Positions 41,018-51,270 are shown, counted from the first letter of the stretch. The stretch is 64,000 nt of DNA from a bacterium (GCA_905221085.1 CAJNBT010000006.1:73435-137434), one strand, 5' to 3'. Program-made: numbers and translations. Notes: generated by a model not told the origin, from the sequence alone.

Positions 41018-41784
41018 TTCTTTTCCTCTTTTAGTAATTGTCCCCAATCTGCTAGGGAATCAATAAATTTCTTTGATTTTAGGTGAATCCCAACGTACTC
41101 TTCATAGAGTTGATCCATAAATTGGCGTAGCTCTTGCTTGATTTCAGGCTTGAGCGAAATGGTCTCCAAAGTCTCAAAATCAATAGCTTGAAATTGATTG
41201 AGCAGATAAGGGATATTGGGATTCAGATGACATCGTTTCTCATCCTCATGATAATGCTCTGGACAGAGGCAGGCTCCATATTTGAAAGAAAAGTCAAAAG
41301 CCTTACCTACCCGATGGCAAAAGACACACTCATTAAAATTGAGGCTAATACCAAATCGGGTCAAGATTTGAATTTCAAAAATATTAGTCAAAACTTGATA
41401 ATCCAAGCCAGCTTCCATCAATTCCAAAGTCTTTTGCAAAAAAGCAAACAAGGAAGCATCCTGCTGATTGTCCTGCAAACTAGCATCTGCGAGAGCTGCC
41501 ACATAGGTCGCATAGGCCATGACAAAGAGGTCACTATTAATCTTGGGAAAAGTCATGACCTCATGATAGTCCTCGATGTAGCTGAGGCCATCATCATTGA
41601 TTCGCAAGAGAAATCGTGCCAGCACCAAGGGCTGAATAACAGGCGCCAGTTTGGACTGCCCAGCATGTTTAACGAAAAACATCCGTTTACCAGCCTGCTC
41701 TGTAAAAATCTTGACGAGCTTGTCATCCTCACGAAAATTGCGATTATAGAGCACCAAGCCTTGACTCGTGATAGACTGAATCAT
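41014..41784 (-). CDS. recO: DNA repair protein RecO
   Basis: 256 residues: N-terminal OB fold ([20 protein letters not shown]), helical middle, and a zinc motif (CVFCHRVG ... CLCPEHY). RecO helps RecR load RecA onto SSB-coated DNA, used in repair and recombination. It overlaps the aminotransferase gene by 4 bases. Confidence 0.95.
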   Translation of the reverse strand: MIQSITSQGLVLYNRNFREDDKLVKIFTEQAGKRMFFVKHAGQSKLAPVIQPLVLARFLLRINDDGLSYIEDYHEVMTFPKINSDLFVMAYATYVAALADASLQDNQQDASLFAFLQKTLELMEAGLDYQVLTNIFEIQILTRFGISLNFNECVFCHRVGKAFDFSFKYGACLCPEHYHEDEKRCHLNPNIPYLLNQFQAIDFETLETISLKPEIKQELRQFMDQLYEEYVGIHLKSKKFIDSLADWGQLLKEEKK

Positions 41785-42950
41785 GCTTCTCTCATGTACT
41801 CCTCAAGTCGTTTCATAGCTTCTTTGATAGTCTCCATGCTGGCTGCATAAGACAGGCGAACATAACCTTCTCCATAACGCCCAAAGGCAGCACCAGGAAT
41901 AAAGGCAACAGCCTTCTTCTGAGCAAAATCCTTCAGAAAAGCAAAGGAGTCCTGATTGTAACCAGCTGGAATCTTAGCAAAGATATAGAAGGCACCGTCT
42001 GGTTTGATAATCTCAAAACCAAGAGCAGTCATTTTCTCGATAATATAATCTCGACGCTGGATGTATTCCTTCTTCATCGGTTCCGCATCGTTTTTACCAG
42101 CCGTCAAGGCTTCTACCGCAGCATGTTGAGCCATAGTATTTGCGGCAGTAACCAAGTACTGGTGACTCTTAATCAACTGAGCTGTAAAGGCTGCAGGAGC
42201 GAAAATCAGTCCCAAACGCCAACCTGTCATGGCATGTGATTTAGATAGACCATTGATAATAATAGCCTGATCTCTCAACATAGTTCCCAGAGACACATGG
42301 GCTTCGCCTGTATAGGTCAATTCTGAGTAAACCTCATCACAGACAACGAAAATTTCGTATTTGCGTAAAACAGCTGCCAAGGCTTCCAACTGCTCTCGAC
42401 TATAGGTAATTCCTGTCGGATTTGCTGGATAGTTGAGAATAACCGCTTTGAGTTTGTCACCCTGCTCCAAAATGGCCTTTTCCAACATCTCAGGAGTCAA
42501 GACAAACCCATTTTCAGTTGTGTCAATCTCGACAACCTCTGCTCCAACTAGATTGACAATCGGTTCATAACCTGGATAAGCAGGAGCTGGCAAGAGCACC
42601 TTGTCTCCCTCTTCTAAAATAGCTGTCAAAGTAGCAGATAAGGCCTCTGTCGCCCCAATTGTAACCAAAATTTCATTCTCAGGAGCATAGTCCAGTTGGT
42701 ACTTTTCCTTAACAAAGTCACTGGCTGCCTGACGTAAAGTCAGCAGACCACTCATCCCTGTATAGTAGGATTGGTTCTGGTCAATAGCTCGCTTGGCCGC
42801 CTCCTTGACATGATCTGGCGTTGTAAAATCAGGTTCCCCCAAGGTCAAACGCAAAACCCCAGGAATCTCAGAAATAGCCTGGTCAAACTGACGAATCAAC
42901 GAAACTTGAATCTTATCTAACTGTTTATTAAAGCGCTTAGTTAGGTCCAT
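41781..42950 (-). CDS. araT: PLP-dependent aminotransferase, aromatic/aspartate class
   Basis: 389 residues, fold type I. The PLP lysine lies in [15 protein letters not shown], with the NYPANPTG and DEVYSELTY signatures. Such class I enzymes in streptococci transaminate aromatic or branched amino acids. It is coupled to recO. Specificity for aromatic substrates is from family knowledge only. Confidence 0.85.
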   Translation of the reverse strand: MDLTKRFNKQLDKIQVSLIRQFDQAISEIPGVLRLTLGEPDFTTPDHVKEAAKRAIDQNQSYYTGMSGLLTLRQAASDFVKEKYQLDYAPENEILVTIGATEALSATLTAILEEGDKVLLPAPAYPGYEPIVNLVGAEVVEIDTTENGFVLTPEMLEKAILEQGDKLKAVILNYPANPTGITYSREQLEALAAVLRKYEIFVVCDEVYSELTYTGEAHVSLGTMLRDQAIIINGLSKSHAMTGWRLGLIFAPAAFTAQLIKSHQYLVTAANTMAQHAAVEALTAGKNDAEPMKKEYIQRRDYIIEKMTALGFEIIKPDGAFYIFAKIPAGYNQDSFAFLKDFAQKKAVAFIPGAAFGRYGEGYVRLSYAASMETIKEAMKRLEEYMREA

Positions 42951-43040
42951 AGATACCTCCTACTTTCAAAACGTATCTCTATTATACTACAAAAGCCCCC
43001 CGACCGCAAAAATACATGATAGAATAACGCTAGCATAACA

Positions 43041-43285
43041 AATTGAAGTATGTTAAAATGGATTTGTCGCAACTCCACTAACGAACTTAGTTTGGAGGTG
43101 AGTTTTTGCTAATCTTCGTTACAGTTATTCTAGCACCATTACTGATTACTATTACCGGTAATGTCATTTCTGAGTGGATAGTCAGAAAGTGGTTAGATAA
43201 GCGCGACAAAAAAATATAACCTGAGTTTAGTTTTAATATAACTGGACAAAAAGAAATACCAGAGGTGGAGCTCTGGTATTTTTGT
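43041..43285 (+). promoter_or_regulatory. Toxin promoter and shared terminator of the Fst-type locus
   Basis: An extended -10 (TATGTTAAAAT, about 43050-43058) precedes a leader with GGAGGTGA. A bidirectional hairpin AAATACCAGAG / CTCTGGTATTT (43254-43281) ends the toxin message and the opposing antisense RNA. A 19-base direct repeat with two mismatches lies in the toxin start region (43114-43132) and beyond the hairpin (43297-43315), as in par loci. Confidence 0.65.
43106..43219 (+). CDS. Fst-like type I toxin
   Basis: 37 residues from TTG 43106, five bases after GGAGGTGA: LLIFVTVILAPLLITITGNV then ISEWIVRKWLDKRDKKI. One membrane helix with a proline in the ILAPLL part and a charged tail, the Fst/Ldr-family plan (VIAP motif). 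Such peptides damage the membrane when freed from antisense control. The gene was too short for the usual length cut-off. Confidence 0.72.
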   Translation: MLIFVTVILAPLLITITGNVISEWIVRKWLDKRDKKI

Positions 43286-43316
43286 TTTTGCCAAGACTTC
43301 GTTACAGTTCTTGTAA
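43245..43316 (-). ncRNA. Antisense RNA of the Fst-type locus (RNA II-like)
   Basis: Promoter on the minus strand: TTGACA (43349-43344), 17-base spacer, AATAAT (43326-43321), start about 43314. The RNA would cover the second direct repeat and the shared hairpin, about 70 nt. It would base-pair with the toxin leader through the direct repeat and with its 3' end through the hairpin. Confidence 0.62.
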
Positions 43317-43429
43317 GATTATTATTACATAATTAGCACTACTTGTCAAATAATTGTTAGCTCCACTTTCTATTTTACTTTTCCTCTTTACAGGTCTATA
43401 ATGGTAACAGATTCTATTTGGAGGTTTTT

Positions 43430-44440
43430 ATGTCATTTCTATCAAAAAATGGAGCAGGCATCTTGGCCTGCCTTCTGATTTCACTACTTGCTTGGTATCT
43501 GGGCGGATTCTTTCCTGTGATTAGCGCGCCCGTTTTTGCAATTTTCATAGGCATGCTTCTCCATCCCTTTCTCTCATCCTATAAACAACTGGATGCTGGA
43601 TTGACCTTTAGTTCTAAAAAATTGCTCCAGTATGCCGTTATCTTGCTTGGTTTTGGTCTCAATATCTCGCAAGTCTTCGCAGTTGGGCAATCTTCACTCC
43701 CTGTCATCCTGTCCACCATCTCAATAGCCTTGATTGTTGCCTACCTCTTCCAGCGTTTCTTTGCACTGGACACAAAATTGGCTACCTTGATTGGAGTAGG
43801 TTCTTCCATCTGTGGGGGCTCTGCCATTGCAGCGACAGCGCCCGTTATCCATGCCAAGGAAAAGGAAGTAGCACAAGCCATCTCCGTTATCTTTTTCTTC
43901 AATGTCTTGGCTGCACTTATCTTTCCAACGCTAGGTACCTGGCTTCATCTATCCAATGACGGCTTCGCCCTCTTTGCAGGAACAGCAGTCAATGACACTT
44001 CCTCTGTAACAGCCACAGCCAGCGCCTGGGACAGTCTCTACCAGACCAATACCCTCGAATCCGCAACCATTGTTAAACTCACACGAACCCTGGCTATCAT
44101 CCCCATCACTCTCTTTCTCTCCTACTGGCAAAGTCGCGAGCAAAAAAATAAGCAAGGCTTTCAACTGAAAAAAGTCTTCCCAATTTTTATCCTTTACTTT
44201 ATCCTTGCATCTCTCCTAACAACTCTACTGACCCCTCTCGGTGTGTCCAGTAGTTTCTTTACCCCACTCAAACAACTCTCCAAATTCCTCATTATCATGG
44301 CCATGAGTGCTATCGGGCTTAAAACCAATCTAGTAGCTATGGTCAAATCCAGCGGAAAATCCATTGTGCTCGGAGCCATCTGCTGGATTGCCATCATCCT
44401 CACTAGTCTTGGTATGCAGACCCTTATCGGCATTTTCTAA
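43430..44440 (+). CDS. YeiH/UPF0324 family membrane protein
   Basis: 336 residues from ATG 43430 ([20 protein letters not shown]), preceded by GGAGG. About ten membrane spans, with [20 protein letters not shown] and [16 protein letters not shown], the family's hallmark segments. Members are putative sulfate/anion exporters of unclear function. Single gene on the plus strand; a BOX and a terminator follow. Confidence 0.85.
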   Translation: MSFLSKNGAGILACLLISLLAWYLGGFFPVISAPVFAIFIGMLLHPFLSSYKQLDAGLTFSSKKLLQYAVILLGFGLNISQVFAVGQSSLPVILSTISIALIVAYLFQRFFALDTKLATLIGVGSSICGGSAIAATAPVIHAKEKEVAQAISVIFFFNVLAALIFPTLGTWLHLSNDGFALFAGTAVNDTSSVTATASAWDSLYQTNTLESATIVKLTRTLAIIPITLFLSYWQSREQKNKQGFQLKKVFPIFILYFILASLLTTLLTPLGVSSSFFTPLKQLSKFLIIMAMSAIGLKTNLVAMVKSSGKSIVLGAICWIAIILTSLGMQTLIGIF

Positions 44441-44441
44441 C

Positions 44442-44580
44442 ACTCTTCGAAAATCTCTTCAAACCACGTCAACGTCGCCTTGCCGTATATATGTGACTGA
44501 CTTCGTCAGTCTTATCTACAACCTCAAAACTGTGTTTTGAGCAACCTGCAGCTAGTTTTCTATGATTTTCATTGAGTATA
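44442..44580. repeat. BOX element (A-B-C)
   Basis: actcttcgaaaatctcttca at the left, boxA core gtcaacgtcgccttgccgta, boxB ctgacttcgtcagtc, and boxC ending ttttcattgagtata. Directly after the yeiH stop. Confidence 0.92.
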
Positions 44581-44584
44581 ACAC

Positions 44585-44614
44585 AAAAGGTAGCCCACCA
44601 GCTACCTTTTTCTT
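44585..44614. terminator. Bidirectional terminator
   Basis: AAAAGGTAGC / GCTACCTTTTT stem with a ccacca loop between yeiH and the convergent CoA-binding gene. Confidence 0.85.
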
Positions 44615-45050
44615 ATGCTTCCTTAATCAAGCGAGTATGTTCTCTCTTGATGCAACGATTCATCACAATGTCATCGCATCCACCAGCACGCAAAATCTCT
44701 TCCGCTTCTAGATTTTCAAGTCCTAGCTGTGCCCAAAAAATCTTAGCATCAGCCTTGAGAAAATCACGCGCCACATCTGGCAAAAACTCACTGCGACGGT
44801 AAACATTGACAATATCTACAGGAAAAGGAATCTCTGCTAGGCTAGCATAAGCCTTTTCACCCAAGATTTCTCCACCTGCAACCTTAGGATTGACTGGGAT
44901 GATTTTATAACCCCGAGCCTGCATTTCCTTGGTAACTCGATTGCTGGTTGTTTCCTCACGGTCTGACAAACCTACCACAGCAAGGGTTTTACTCGCTGTT
45001 AGATACTGACGAATCACGCCATCACTTGGATTGATAAATTCTTGACTCAT
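44613..45050 (-). CDS. CoA-binding domain protein (YccU-like)
   Basis: 145 residues from ATG 45050 (MSQEFINPSDGVIRQYLTAS), preceded by AAGGAGG. A Rossmann-type CoA-binding domain (KTLAVVGLSDREETTSNRVT ... GYKIIPVNPKVAGGEILG). The end retains DDIVMNRCIKREHTRL, typical of the family. Cofactor-binding by homology; role unknown. Confidence 0.85.
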   Translation of the reverse strand: MSQEFINPSDGVIRQYLTASKTLAVVGLSDREETTSNRVTKEMQARGYKIIPVNPKVAGGEILGEKAYASLAEIPFPVDIVNVYRRSEFLPDVARDFLKADAKIFWAQLGLENLEAEEILRAGGCDDIVMNRCIKREHTRLIKEA

Positions 45051-45133
45051 AAAAATCCTCCTTTTCATCAGTATAACACATTTTGAAAAGGCTTGCAAAA
45101 TTCTACTACAAAAAAGGAAGACTAGCTCCCTTT

Positions 45134-47767
45134 TTATTTAGCCTCGTACCAGGTTGCCCCTTCATTCTCATCTGCGATGAGGGGAACACTGAGTTGAATA
45201 GCTTCTTCCATAGTTTCTTTCACCAATTTTTTCATCTCTGCCAATTCAGATTTAGGAACTTCAAGAACGATTTCATCGTGCACTTGCAGAAGCATCTTGG
45301 TCTGATACCCCCCTGCAACCAAGGCTTTATCCAGCTGAATCATGGCAATCTTGAGAATATCTGCTGCCGAACCCTGGATAGGAGAGTTGATGGCAGTTCG
45401 CTCCGCAAAACCACGAATATTAAAGTTGCGCGAATTGATATCTGGCAACTCACGACGACGCTTGAAGAGGGTCTCCACATAGCCCTTATCACGCGCCCCA
45501 CGCACCACTTCATCCATGTAGTTTTTAATACCTGGGAAGCGTTCAAAGTAGGTATCAATATAAGCTTTGGCTTCCTTACGGCTAATGCCCAAATTATTAG
45601 ACAAGCCAAAGTCTGAAATTCCATAAACCACTCCAAAGTTGACAGCCTTGGCATTACGACGGTCGTTTGCAGTCACATCCTCAGGACGCTCAATGCCAAA
45701 GACCCGCATGGCTGTCGAAGTATGGATATCCGCTCCCTCTTGGAAGGCCTTAATCAAGTGCTCATCCTTAGAAATATGCGCCAAAACGCGCAATTCAATC
45801 TGTGAATAGTCGGAGCTGAGAAGGACACTATCCTCCCACTCAGGCACAAAAGCCTTCCGAATGAGACGGCCCTGCTCCAAACGCACAGGAATATTTTGCA
45901 GGTTAGGATCCACACTAGACAGACGACCTGTTTGGGTCAAATCCTGCACATAGCGCGTATGAATCTTGCCATCAGCCAAAATCCAGTCCTGCAAGCCAAT
46001 CACATAAGTAGATTGAATCTTGGCAATCTGACGGTAATCCAGTATTTTCTTAACAATTGGCGCAATAGGAGCCAGGCGCTCCAAGACATCCACCGCTGTC
46101 GAATAACCTGTCTTGGTTTTCTTGGTGTATTCTAGAGGAAGTCCCAACTTTTCAAAAAGAAGCACGCCCAACTGCTTAGGCGAGTTGATATTAAACTCCT
46201 CACCAGCCAGGTCGTAAATCTCCTGAGTGAGTTTTTCAATGACAAGCTCATTTTCAGCCTGCATCTCAAGCAAGGTCTCTTTCTTGACCGTAATTCCAGC
46301 AATTTCCATCTTAGCAAGGACAAAGGCTAGAGGTTGCTCCATATCATAAAGAAGCTCTAATTGTCCATTTTCACTGAGTTTTTCAAGCAAAATAGGCTCT
46401 GTTTCAACCAAAACAGCAAGCTTACGCGCCAAATGTTCCAAGAATTTCTCACGTTCAGGAATGGCTTTCTTGACACCCTTACCATAGAAGGTCTCATCAT
46501 CAACCAAGTAAGTCTGACCATAAAGACTAGCAATAGTCGCAATTTCATTGTCCTCCACAGTCGAAAGTAGGTATTTAGCCAAACGGCTGTCAAAAGCAGG
46601 CGCCTGCAAATCCAGACCAAAACGATGCAAGAGAACTTTAACCTTCTTAAAGTCATAAACTTTCAGAGGTGTTTTTTCTAAAAAATCCTTGAAAATAGGC
46701 TCTTGCAAAAGTTCAAGTTTATCTGTAGCGTAAAGTTTATCCCCACAAGACCAGGCAAATCCAACCAAATCATCCGTATGGTAATTCTCACCAAAGAGTT
46801 CAAAGTGGAAGATAGATTCTTCACTCAGCATATCTTGACTGACTTGGTCAACGATAGTAAAGTCCAAACTTTCAGTCACATCGCCTGAAGATACATTTAA
46901 AGCCTGCTTGAGCTGTTTGAAGCCCATCTCATCGTAGAATTTCCCGAGATTTTCCACATCTGGACCACTATAGACCAAATCCTCCAAACCAATCTCAATC
47001 GGTGCCTTGGTATCAATGGTCGCCAGTGTTTTCGATAAAAATGCCTGTTCCTTATCATTGATGAGATTTTCCTTCATCTTAGAAGCCTTCATCCCATCAA
47101 TATTTTCATAAATCCCCTCGAGCGAACCATGCTCCAGCAAGAGTTTGATACCCGTCTTTTCACCAATCTTGGTCACCCCAGGGATATTATCCGACTTATC
47201 ACCCATGAGCGCCTTGAGATCGATAAACTGAGCTGGTGTAATGCCCATCTTTTCCATAAGATAGTCTGGCGTAAAGGCCTCAAACTCAGCTACACCTTTC
47301 TTGGAAATTTCAACCACCGTATGCTCATCCGTCAGCTGAATCAAATCCTTGTCCCCACTGACAATGGTAATATCAAAACCATCCTGCTCTGCTAGCTTAT
47401 CCAGCGTCCCAATGATGTCATCTGCCTCATATTGAGCCAACTCATAGTGACGAATCCCCATATGATCCAGCAACTCACGAATGAAAGGAAATTGCTCACG
47501 AAACTCATCAGGAGTCTTAGCCCGGCCACCCTTATAGTCCGCATACATCTCAGTACGGAAGGTCGTCTTCCCCGCATCAAAAGCTACCAAAATATGACTG
47601 GGCTCAACCCGTTCCAACAAATGACTCAACATCAATTGAAAGCCATAAATCGCATTGGTATGCAAACCAGCCGCATTCTTAAAACGGTCCAACTGCTGAT
47701 AGAGCGCAAAAAACGCCCGAAAAGCTACAGAAGACCCATCAATCAATAATAATTTTTTCTTATCCAT
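45134..47767 (-). CDS. polA: DNA polymerase I
   Basis: 877 residues from ATG 47767 (MDKKKLLLIDGSSVAFRAFF). N-terminal 5'-nuclease (DAGKTTFR, SGDKDLIQLTDE) with the usual acidic residues. The middle proofreading-like domain lacks the standard DxE exonuclease motifs, as in other streptococci. C-terminal polymerase motifs SSDYSQIELRVLAHIS, RRNAKAVNFGVVYG and LLQVHDEIVLEV are intact. It works in Okazaki fragment processing and repair. No clear own terminator beyond a weak stem near 45110-45135. Confidence 0.97.
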   Translation of the reverse strand: MDKKKLLLIDGSSVAFRAFFALYQQLDRFKNAAGLHTNAIYGFQLMLSHLLERVEPSHILVAFDAGKTTFRTEMYADYKGGRAKTPDEFREQFPFIRELLDHMGIRHYELAQYEADDIIGTLDKLAEQDGFDITIVSGDKDLIQLTDEHTVVEISKKGVAEFEAFTPDYLMEKMGITPAQFIDLKALMGDKSDNIPGVTKIGEKTGIKLLLEHGSLEGIYENIDGMKASKMKENLINDKEQAFLSKTLATIDTKAPIEIGLEDLVYSGPDVENLGKFYDEMGFKQLKQALNVSSGDVTESLDFTIVDQVSQDMLSEESIFHFELFGENYHTDDLVGFAWSCGDKLYATDKLELLQEPIFKDFLEKTPLKVYDFKKVKVLLHRFGLDLQAPAFDSRLAKYLLSTVEDNEIATIASLYGQTYLVDDETFYGKGVKKAIPEREKFLEHLARKLAVLVETEPILLEKLSENGQLELLYDMEQPLAFVLAKMEIAGITVKKETLLEMQAENELVIEKLTQEIYDLAGEEFNINSPKQLGVLLFEKLGLPLEYTKKTKTGYSTAVDVLERLAPIAPIVKKILDYRQIAKIQSTYVIGLQDWILADGKIHTRYVQDLTQTGRLSSVDPNLQNIPVRLEQGRLIRKAFVPEWEDSVLLSSDYSQIELRVLAHISKDEHLIKAFQEGADIHTSTAMRVFGIERPEDVTANDRRNAKAVNFGVVYGISDFGLSNNLGISRKEAKAYIDTYFERFPGIKNYMDEVVRGARDKGYVETLFKRRRELPDINSRNFNIRGFAERTAINSPIQGSAADILKIAMIQLDKALVAGGYQTKMLLQVHDEIVLEVPKSELAEMKKLVKETMEEAIQLSVPLIADENEGATWYEAK

Positions 47768-47833
47768 ACACCCATTATAAAGGAAAGCACCAAAAAATAC
47801 CATTGGGAAGAGCCAGACCGAGTATTTTTCATA

Positions 47834-47884
47834 CTTTTTCCGAATAAATAGATAGAGCCAGATAATCTAGTAAATCTAGATTTA
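47834..47884 (+). repeat. RUP-like inverted-repeat end, left copy
   Basis: ccgaataaatagatagagcc then agataatctagtaaatctag. The reverse complement of 52714-52763 is nearly identical. It resembles small pneumococcal repeats but I cannot be sure which named family (RUP or other) it belongs to. Confidence 0.5.
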
Positions 47885-47914
47885 AAAATGTGCTATAATG
47901 AAAGGAGAAAGAAT

Positions 47915-48850
47915 ATGACTGTACGTCATCCGGGCATCAGCCCGACCAATGACTTAGTTGCTAAGAAAATCTTTAGCAATCCAGAAATCACTTGTCAATT
48001 TATCCGCGATATGCTGGATTTACCAGCAAAAAATGTGACCATTTTGGAGGGAAGCAATATTCATGTATTACCCTCCATGCCTTATTCAGCGCAGGATTTC
48101 TATACCAGTATAGATGTCTTGGCGGAGTTGGATAATGGCACGCAGGTTATTATCGAAATCCAAGTTCATCATCAGAATTTTTTCATTAATCGTTTGTGGG
48201 CTTACCTATGCAGTCAGGTCAATCAAAACCTTGAAAAAATTCGCCAACGAGAAGGTGATACCCACCAGAGCTACAAACACATCGCACCAGTATACGCTAT
48301 CGCAATTGTCGATAGCAATTACTTCTCGGATGACTTGGCTTTTCACAGTTTTAGCATGCGCGAGGATACGACAGGTGAGGTTTTAACCATCACCAATAAT
48401 GGACAAGAAAACCATCTGGTCAAGATGGCATTCTTGGAACTAAAAAAATACAGAGAAACCAGCAAAGACGAGGTTCGCAAACCGTGGTTGGAGTTTTTTG
48501 GGAATAAACCCTTTACCCAAGAACCCGAGCGAGCCATTAGCCAAGCAGATCAACTGCTGGACTACAAGAGCTGGTCTGAGGAGGACAGGAAAATGTTTAG
48601 TCAACTACGTATGCGCGAAGAACAAGCGTTATTGGCTCAGGATTATGCCTTGGAGACTGCTAGGGCGGAAGGTATTGAACAGGGACTGGAACGAGGCCGA
48701 GCGGAAGGTATTGAAAAAGGTTTAGAGCGTGGGAAAGTTGAGGGAGGTTTTGCTATGTTAGCAAATCTTGTTCGTCAAGGTCTTCTTACTTCGGAGGTTG
48801 CCAGCCAGCAGTTAGGTATGACTATAGCTGAGTTCGAAGCGTTGTTGTAA
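47915..48850 (+). CDS. Rpn-family recombination-promoting nuclease / putative transposase
   Basis: 311 residues from ATG 47915 (MTVRHPGISPTNDLVAKKIF), preceded by AAAGGAG and a TATAAT -10. The PD-(D/E)XK nuclease core includes DVLAELDNGTQVIIEIQVHH. The C-terminal tail is repetitive (GLERGRAEGIEKGLERGK). Rpn proteins stimulate RecA-independent recombination and some act in phage defence. A nearly identical copy is inverted at 51642-52577. Confidence 0.85.
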   Translation: MTVRHPGISPTNDLVAKKIFSNPEITCQFIRDMLDLPAKNVTILEGSNIHVLPSMPYSAQDFYTSIDVLAELDNGTQVIIEIQVHHQNFFINRLWAYLCSQVNQNLEKIRQREGDTHQSYKHIAPVYAIAIVDSNYFSDDLAFHSFSMREDTTGEVLTITNNGQENHLVKMAFLELKKYRETSKDEVRKPWLEFFGNKPFTQEPERAISQADQLLDYKSWSEEDRKMFSQLRMREEQALLAQDYALETARAEGIEQGLERGRAEGIEKGLERGKVEGGFAMLANLVRQGLLTSEVASQQLGMTIAEFEALL

Positions 48851-48859
48851 GACCAGCAC

Positions 48860-49277
48860 TAACAGTCAAGAAAACCATCTGGTCAAGATGGCGTTCTTGG
48901 AACTAAAAAAATACAGAGAAACCAGCAAAGACGAGGTTCGCAAACCGTGGTTGGAGTTTTTCGGTAACAAGCCCTTTACCCAACAACCTGAGTGAGCCAT
49001 CAGCCAAGCAGACCAACTGCTGGACTACAAGAGCTGGTCCGAGGAGGACAGGAAGATGTTTAATCAACTACGTATGCGCGAAGAACAAGCTTTGTTAGCA
49101 CAGGACTATGCTTTGGAGCAAGCTGAAGAAAAGGGCTTAGAACGTGGTCGTGCAGAAGGGATTGAAGAGGGATTAAAAGTAGGTTTAATAAATCTAGTCC
49201 GTCAACAGCTACTGTCATCTGATGTTGCCAGTCAACAGCTAGGCATGACTGTCGCTGAGTTTGAGTCGCTATTATAA
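48860..49277 (+). pseudogene. Partial, broken third copy of the Rpn gene
   Basis: Corresponds to the last ~140 residues (SQENHLVKMAFLELKKYRET ... GMTVAEFESLL). An in-frame TGA (CCTGAGTGA) at about 48990 breaks it, followed by an open C-terminal 73 residues (49056-49277). The repeat tail is shorter (GLERGRAEGIEEGLK). It lies directly after the intact copy, as from a tandem duplication. Confidence 0.8.
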
Positions 49278-49303
49278 GACCCTAGAATAATGAATAACAT
49301 AAA

Positions 49304-49346
49304 AGTGAACAGAACTGAAATATTATCCTGTTCACTTCTTTCATTT
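49304..49346 (+). terminator. Terminator after the Rpn remnant
   Basis: AAAGTGAACAG / CTGTTCACTT arms around a ~16-base loop, T-rich tail. The rest of 49347-49546 shows no gene. Confidence 0.65.
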
Positions 49347-49546
49347 ACCCGAGACGATTCAGATTCATCCCAAACTCAAAAGAGAAGGCAAAAAATCCTT
49401 CTCTTTCATATCTCTTAACTAATTGGATTTTACATTTGATAAATGGAAGAGCTCCTAGAGATACTAATTATTTAACTGCAGTATTATCTTAATATCTGCT
49501 ATAAAAACTAAGCTAAAAATCTCCTGGTGACATAAACAAATTCAAA

Positions 49547-50300
49547 CTACACCCACTCACCGTTAGCATTTACTGTGTAACCATCGATAGTTGTGTTCAC
49601 CGCCAAAGCTCCTGATGGGTATGAATAGTACCATTTACCTCCAACTTGGTACCAACCTGTCTTCATTGCACCTGAGCCATCTAGATAATACCATGTACCA
49701 CTTTGGTTCAACCAGCCGGTTTGCATGGCACCTGAATTATTGAGATAATACCACTTACCATCTACAAGTTTCCAACCTGTCTGCATAGCACCTGAGCCAT
49801 CTAGATAATACCATGTACCATTTTCTTTTATCCATCTAGTACTCATTTTACCTAAACTGTCGAGATGGTACCAACTACCATTTATAAGTTTCCAACCTGT
49901 CTGCATGGCACCTGAGCCATCTAAATAATACCAATTACCATCAACTTGTTTCCAACCAGTTTCATCCAAGTAATACCATGAACCATCTTTCAGCCAACCT
50001 GTCTTCATTCCATCTTCTTTAGAGAAATAATACCAGTCACCGTCAATTTTCTTCCATCCAACAGATCGGTTCCCTTCATTATCAATAAAGAATTTTTTAC
50101 AATCAATTACAGCAATATTGGGTGTCAGAATACCATCTTTTAGATAGTAAGTTTTTTCTTCTGTTTTGATAAATCCAATTTTCTTCTCACCGTTTTCAAC
50201 AAAATAATAAGTTTTATCAGCAACTTTTACCAATCCCAACGGTTTGAAGCCATCAGTTTCAAAGTAGTAGGTCTTACAATCAATTTTTTACCATCCAGTG
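49547..50300 (-). pseudogene. 5'-truncated choline-binding protein gene
   Basis: About 230 residues of choline-binding repeats (GWLKDGSWYYLDETGWKQVD type, around ten repeats) ending GYTVNANGEWV. There is no signal peptide and no ATG: upstream, GGATGGTAAAAAATTGATTG gives GW-stop-KID, so a stop sits where a repeat should continue. Text upstream ends at the terminator of the next gene. It is the 3' part of a decayed surface-protein gene. Confidence 0.78.
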
Positions 50301-50335
50301 ATATAGACAAAACTCAACCCACTACCATTGTTAAA

Positions 50336-50368
50336 GCCAAAAAAAACAGGAGATTTCTCTCCTGTTAT
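50336..50368 (-). terminator. Terminator after the choline-binding gene
   Basis: AACAGGAGAGA / TCTCCTGTT stem with TTTTTTTT on the minus strand. Confidence 0.85.
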
Positions 50369-50385
50369 GATTCAATTATTTAAAA

Positions 50386-51270
50386 TTAAACCCATTCACC
50401 GTTTCCGTTTACAGTGTAACCATTTACAGTAGTGTTTACTGACAATGCACCTGAACTGTCAACGTGGTACCATTTGTCTTTTACTTGGAACCATTGGCTA
50501 GCTTTCATAGCACCTGATGCTTCAAGGAAGTACCATTTACCACCGTCAAGCAACCAACCTGTTTGCATTTCACCTGAACCATTTAGGTAGTACCAAGTGT
50601 TACCATCTTTAACCCACCATTTTTGCATTACGCCTTCAGCGTTAAAGAAGTACCATTTACCATCAATTTGTTTCCAGCTAGTAGCTTTTGTTCCTTTTTC
50701 ATCAAGGACATAGCTCCATTGACCTTTAGCATCTTTAACCCATCCTGTAGAAGCTTGGTTAGCTTTAGTACCTTGGTTAGCTTGGTCTTCATTGATGCGA
50801 GTATTGTTTGGTTTATTATCTTCTACTGCATTAGCAAAGTATTTACCTGCATCTTTTGCACTTTTACGATATTGTTCTTGCAATTTTTCAACATAGCGAC
50901 TTTTCACTGTGTTGTAGATATCTTCAAATTTTTGGTTTGATTTTGCTGCGGCAATGTTTGCTTCCAATGCTGCTTTTTTATCAGAAAAATCATGTCCGTA
51001 GTATCCTGAATCCAAGAAGTCTTTCAATGCTTTTTCTGCTGCTACAACTGTTTGACCACCTTGTTGAGCAAATTGACGTTCTGCTTCAACACGGATTTCA
51101 CCATCATGCGCTGCTACTTGACGGTTAGCTTCTTCAGCAATATCACGTTCAGAAACATATTTCTTTTGAAGTAATTGGTTACTTGAAGCTGGGTTTTCAC
51201 CATTTGCAAAAACAGGTGCAACTGTAAATACAGCAAGTGCTGCTGCGCTTGTCAATAAAACTTTTTTCAT
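50386..51270 (-). CDS. Choline-binding surface protein with helical N-terminal domain
   Basis: 294 residues from ATG 51270 (MKKVLLTSAAALAVFTVAPV), preceded by GGAG. Signal peptide cleaved near VFANG. Residues about 30-155 are charged and helical (EANRQVAAHDGEIRVEAERQ). Then roughly five to six choline-binding repeats (GWVKDAKGQWSYVLDEKGTK onward) and the usual GYTVNGNGEWV end. It should sit on teichoic-acid choline; function of the helical part unknown. Promoter TTGACA-17-TATACT at 51358-51330. Confidence 0.85.
   Translation of the reverse strand: MKKVLLTSAAALAVFTVAPVFANGENPASSNQLLQKKYVSERDIAEEANRQVAAHDGEIRVEAERQFAQQGGQTVVAAEKALKDFLDSGYYGHDFSDKKAALEANIAAAKSNQKFEDIYNTVKSRYVEKLQEQYRKSAKDAGKYFANAVEDNKPNNTRINEDQANQGTKANQASTGWVKDAKGQWSYVLDEKGTKATSWKQIDGKWYFFNAEGVMQKWWVKDGNTWYYLNGSGEMQTGWLLDGGKWYFLEASGAMKASQWFQVKDKWYHVDSSGALSVNTTVNGYTVNGNGEWV

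Noticed and set aside
43949..44164. Antisense ORFs inside the yeiH-like gene
   Set aside because: They are shadows of a strongly conserved membrane protein frame.
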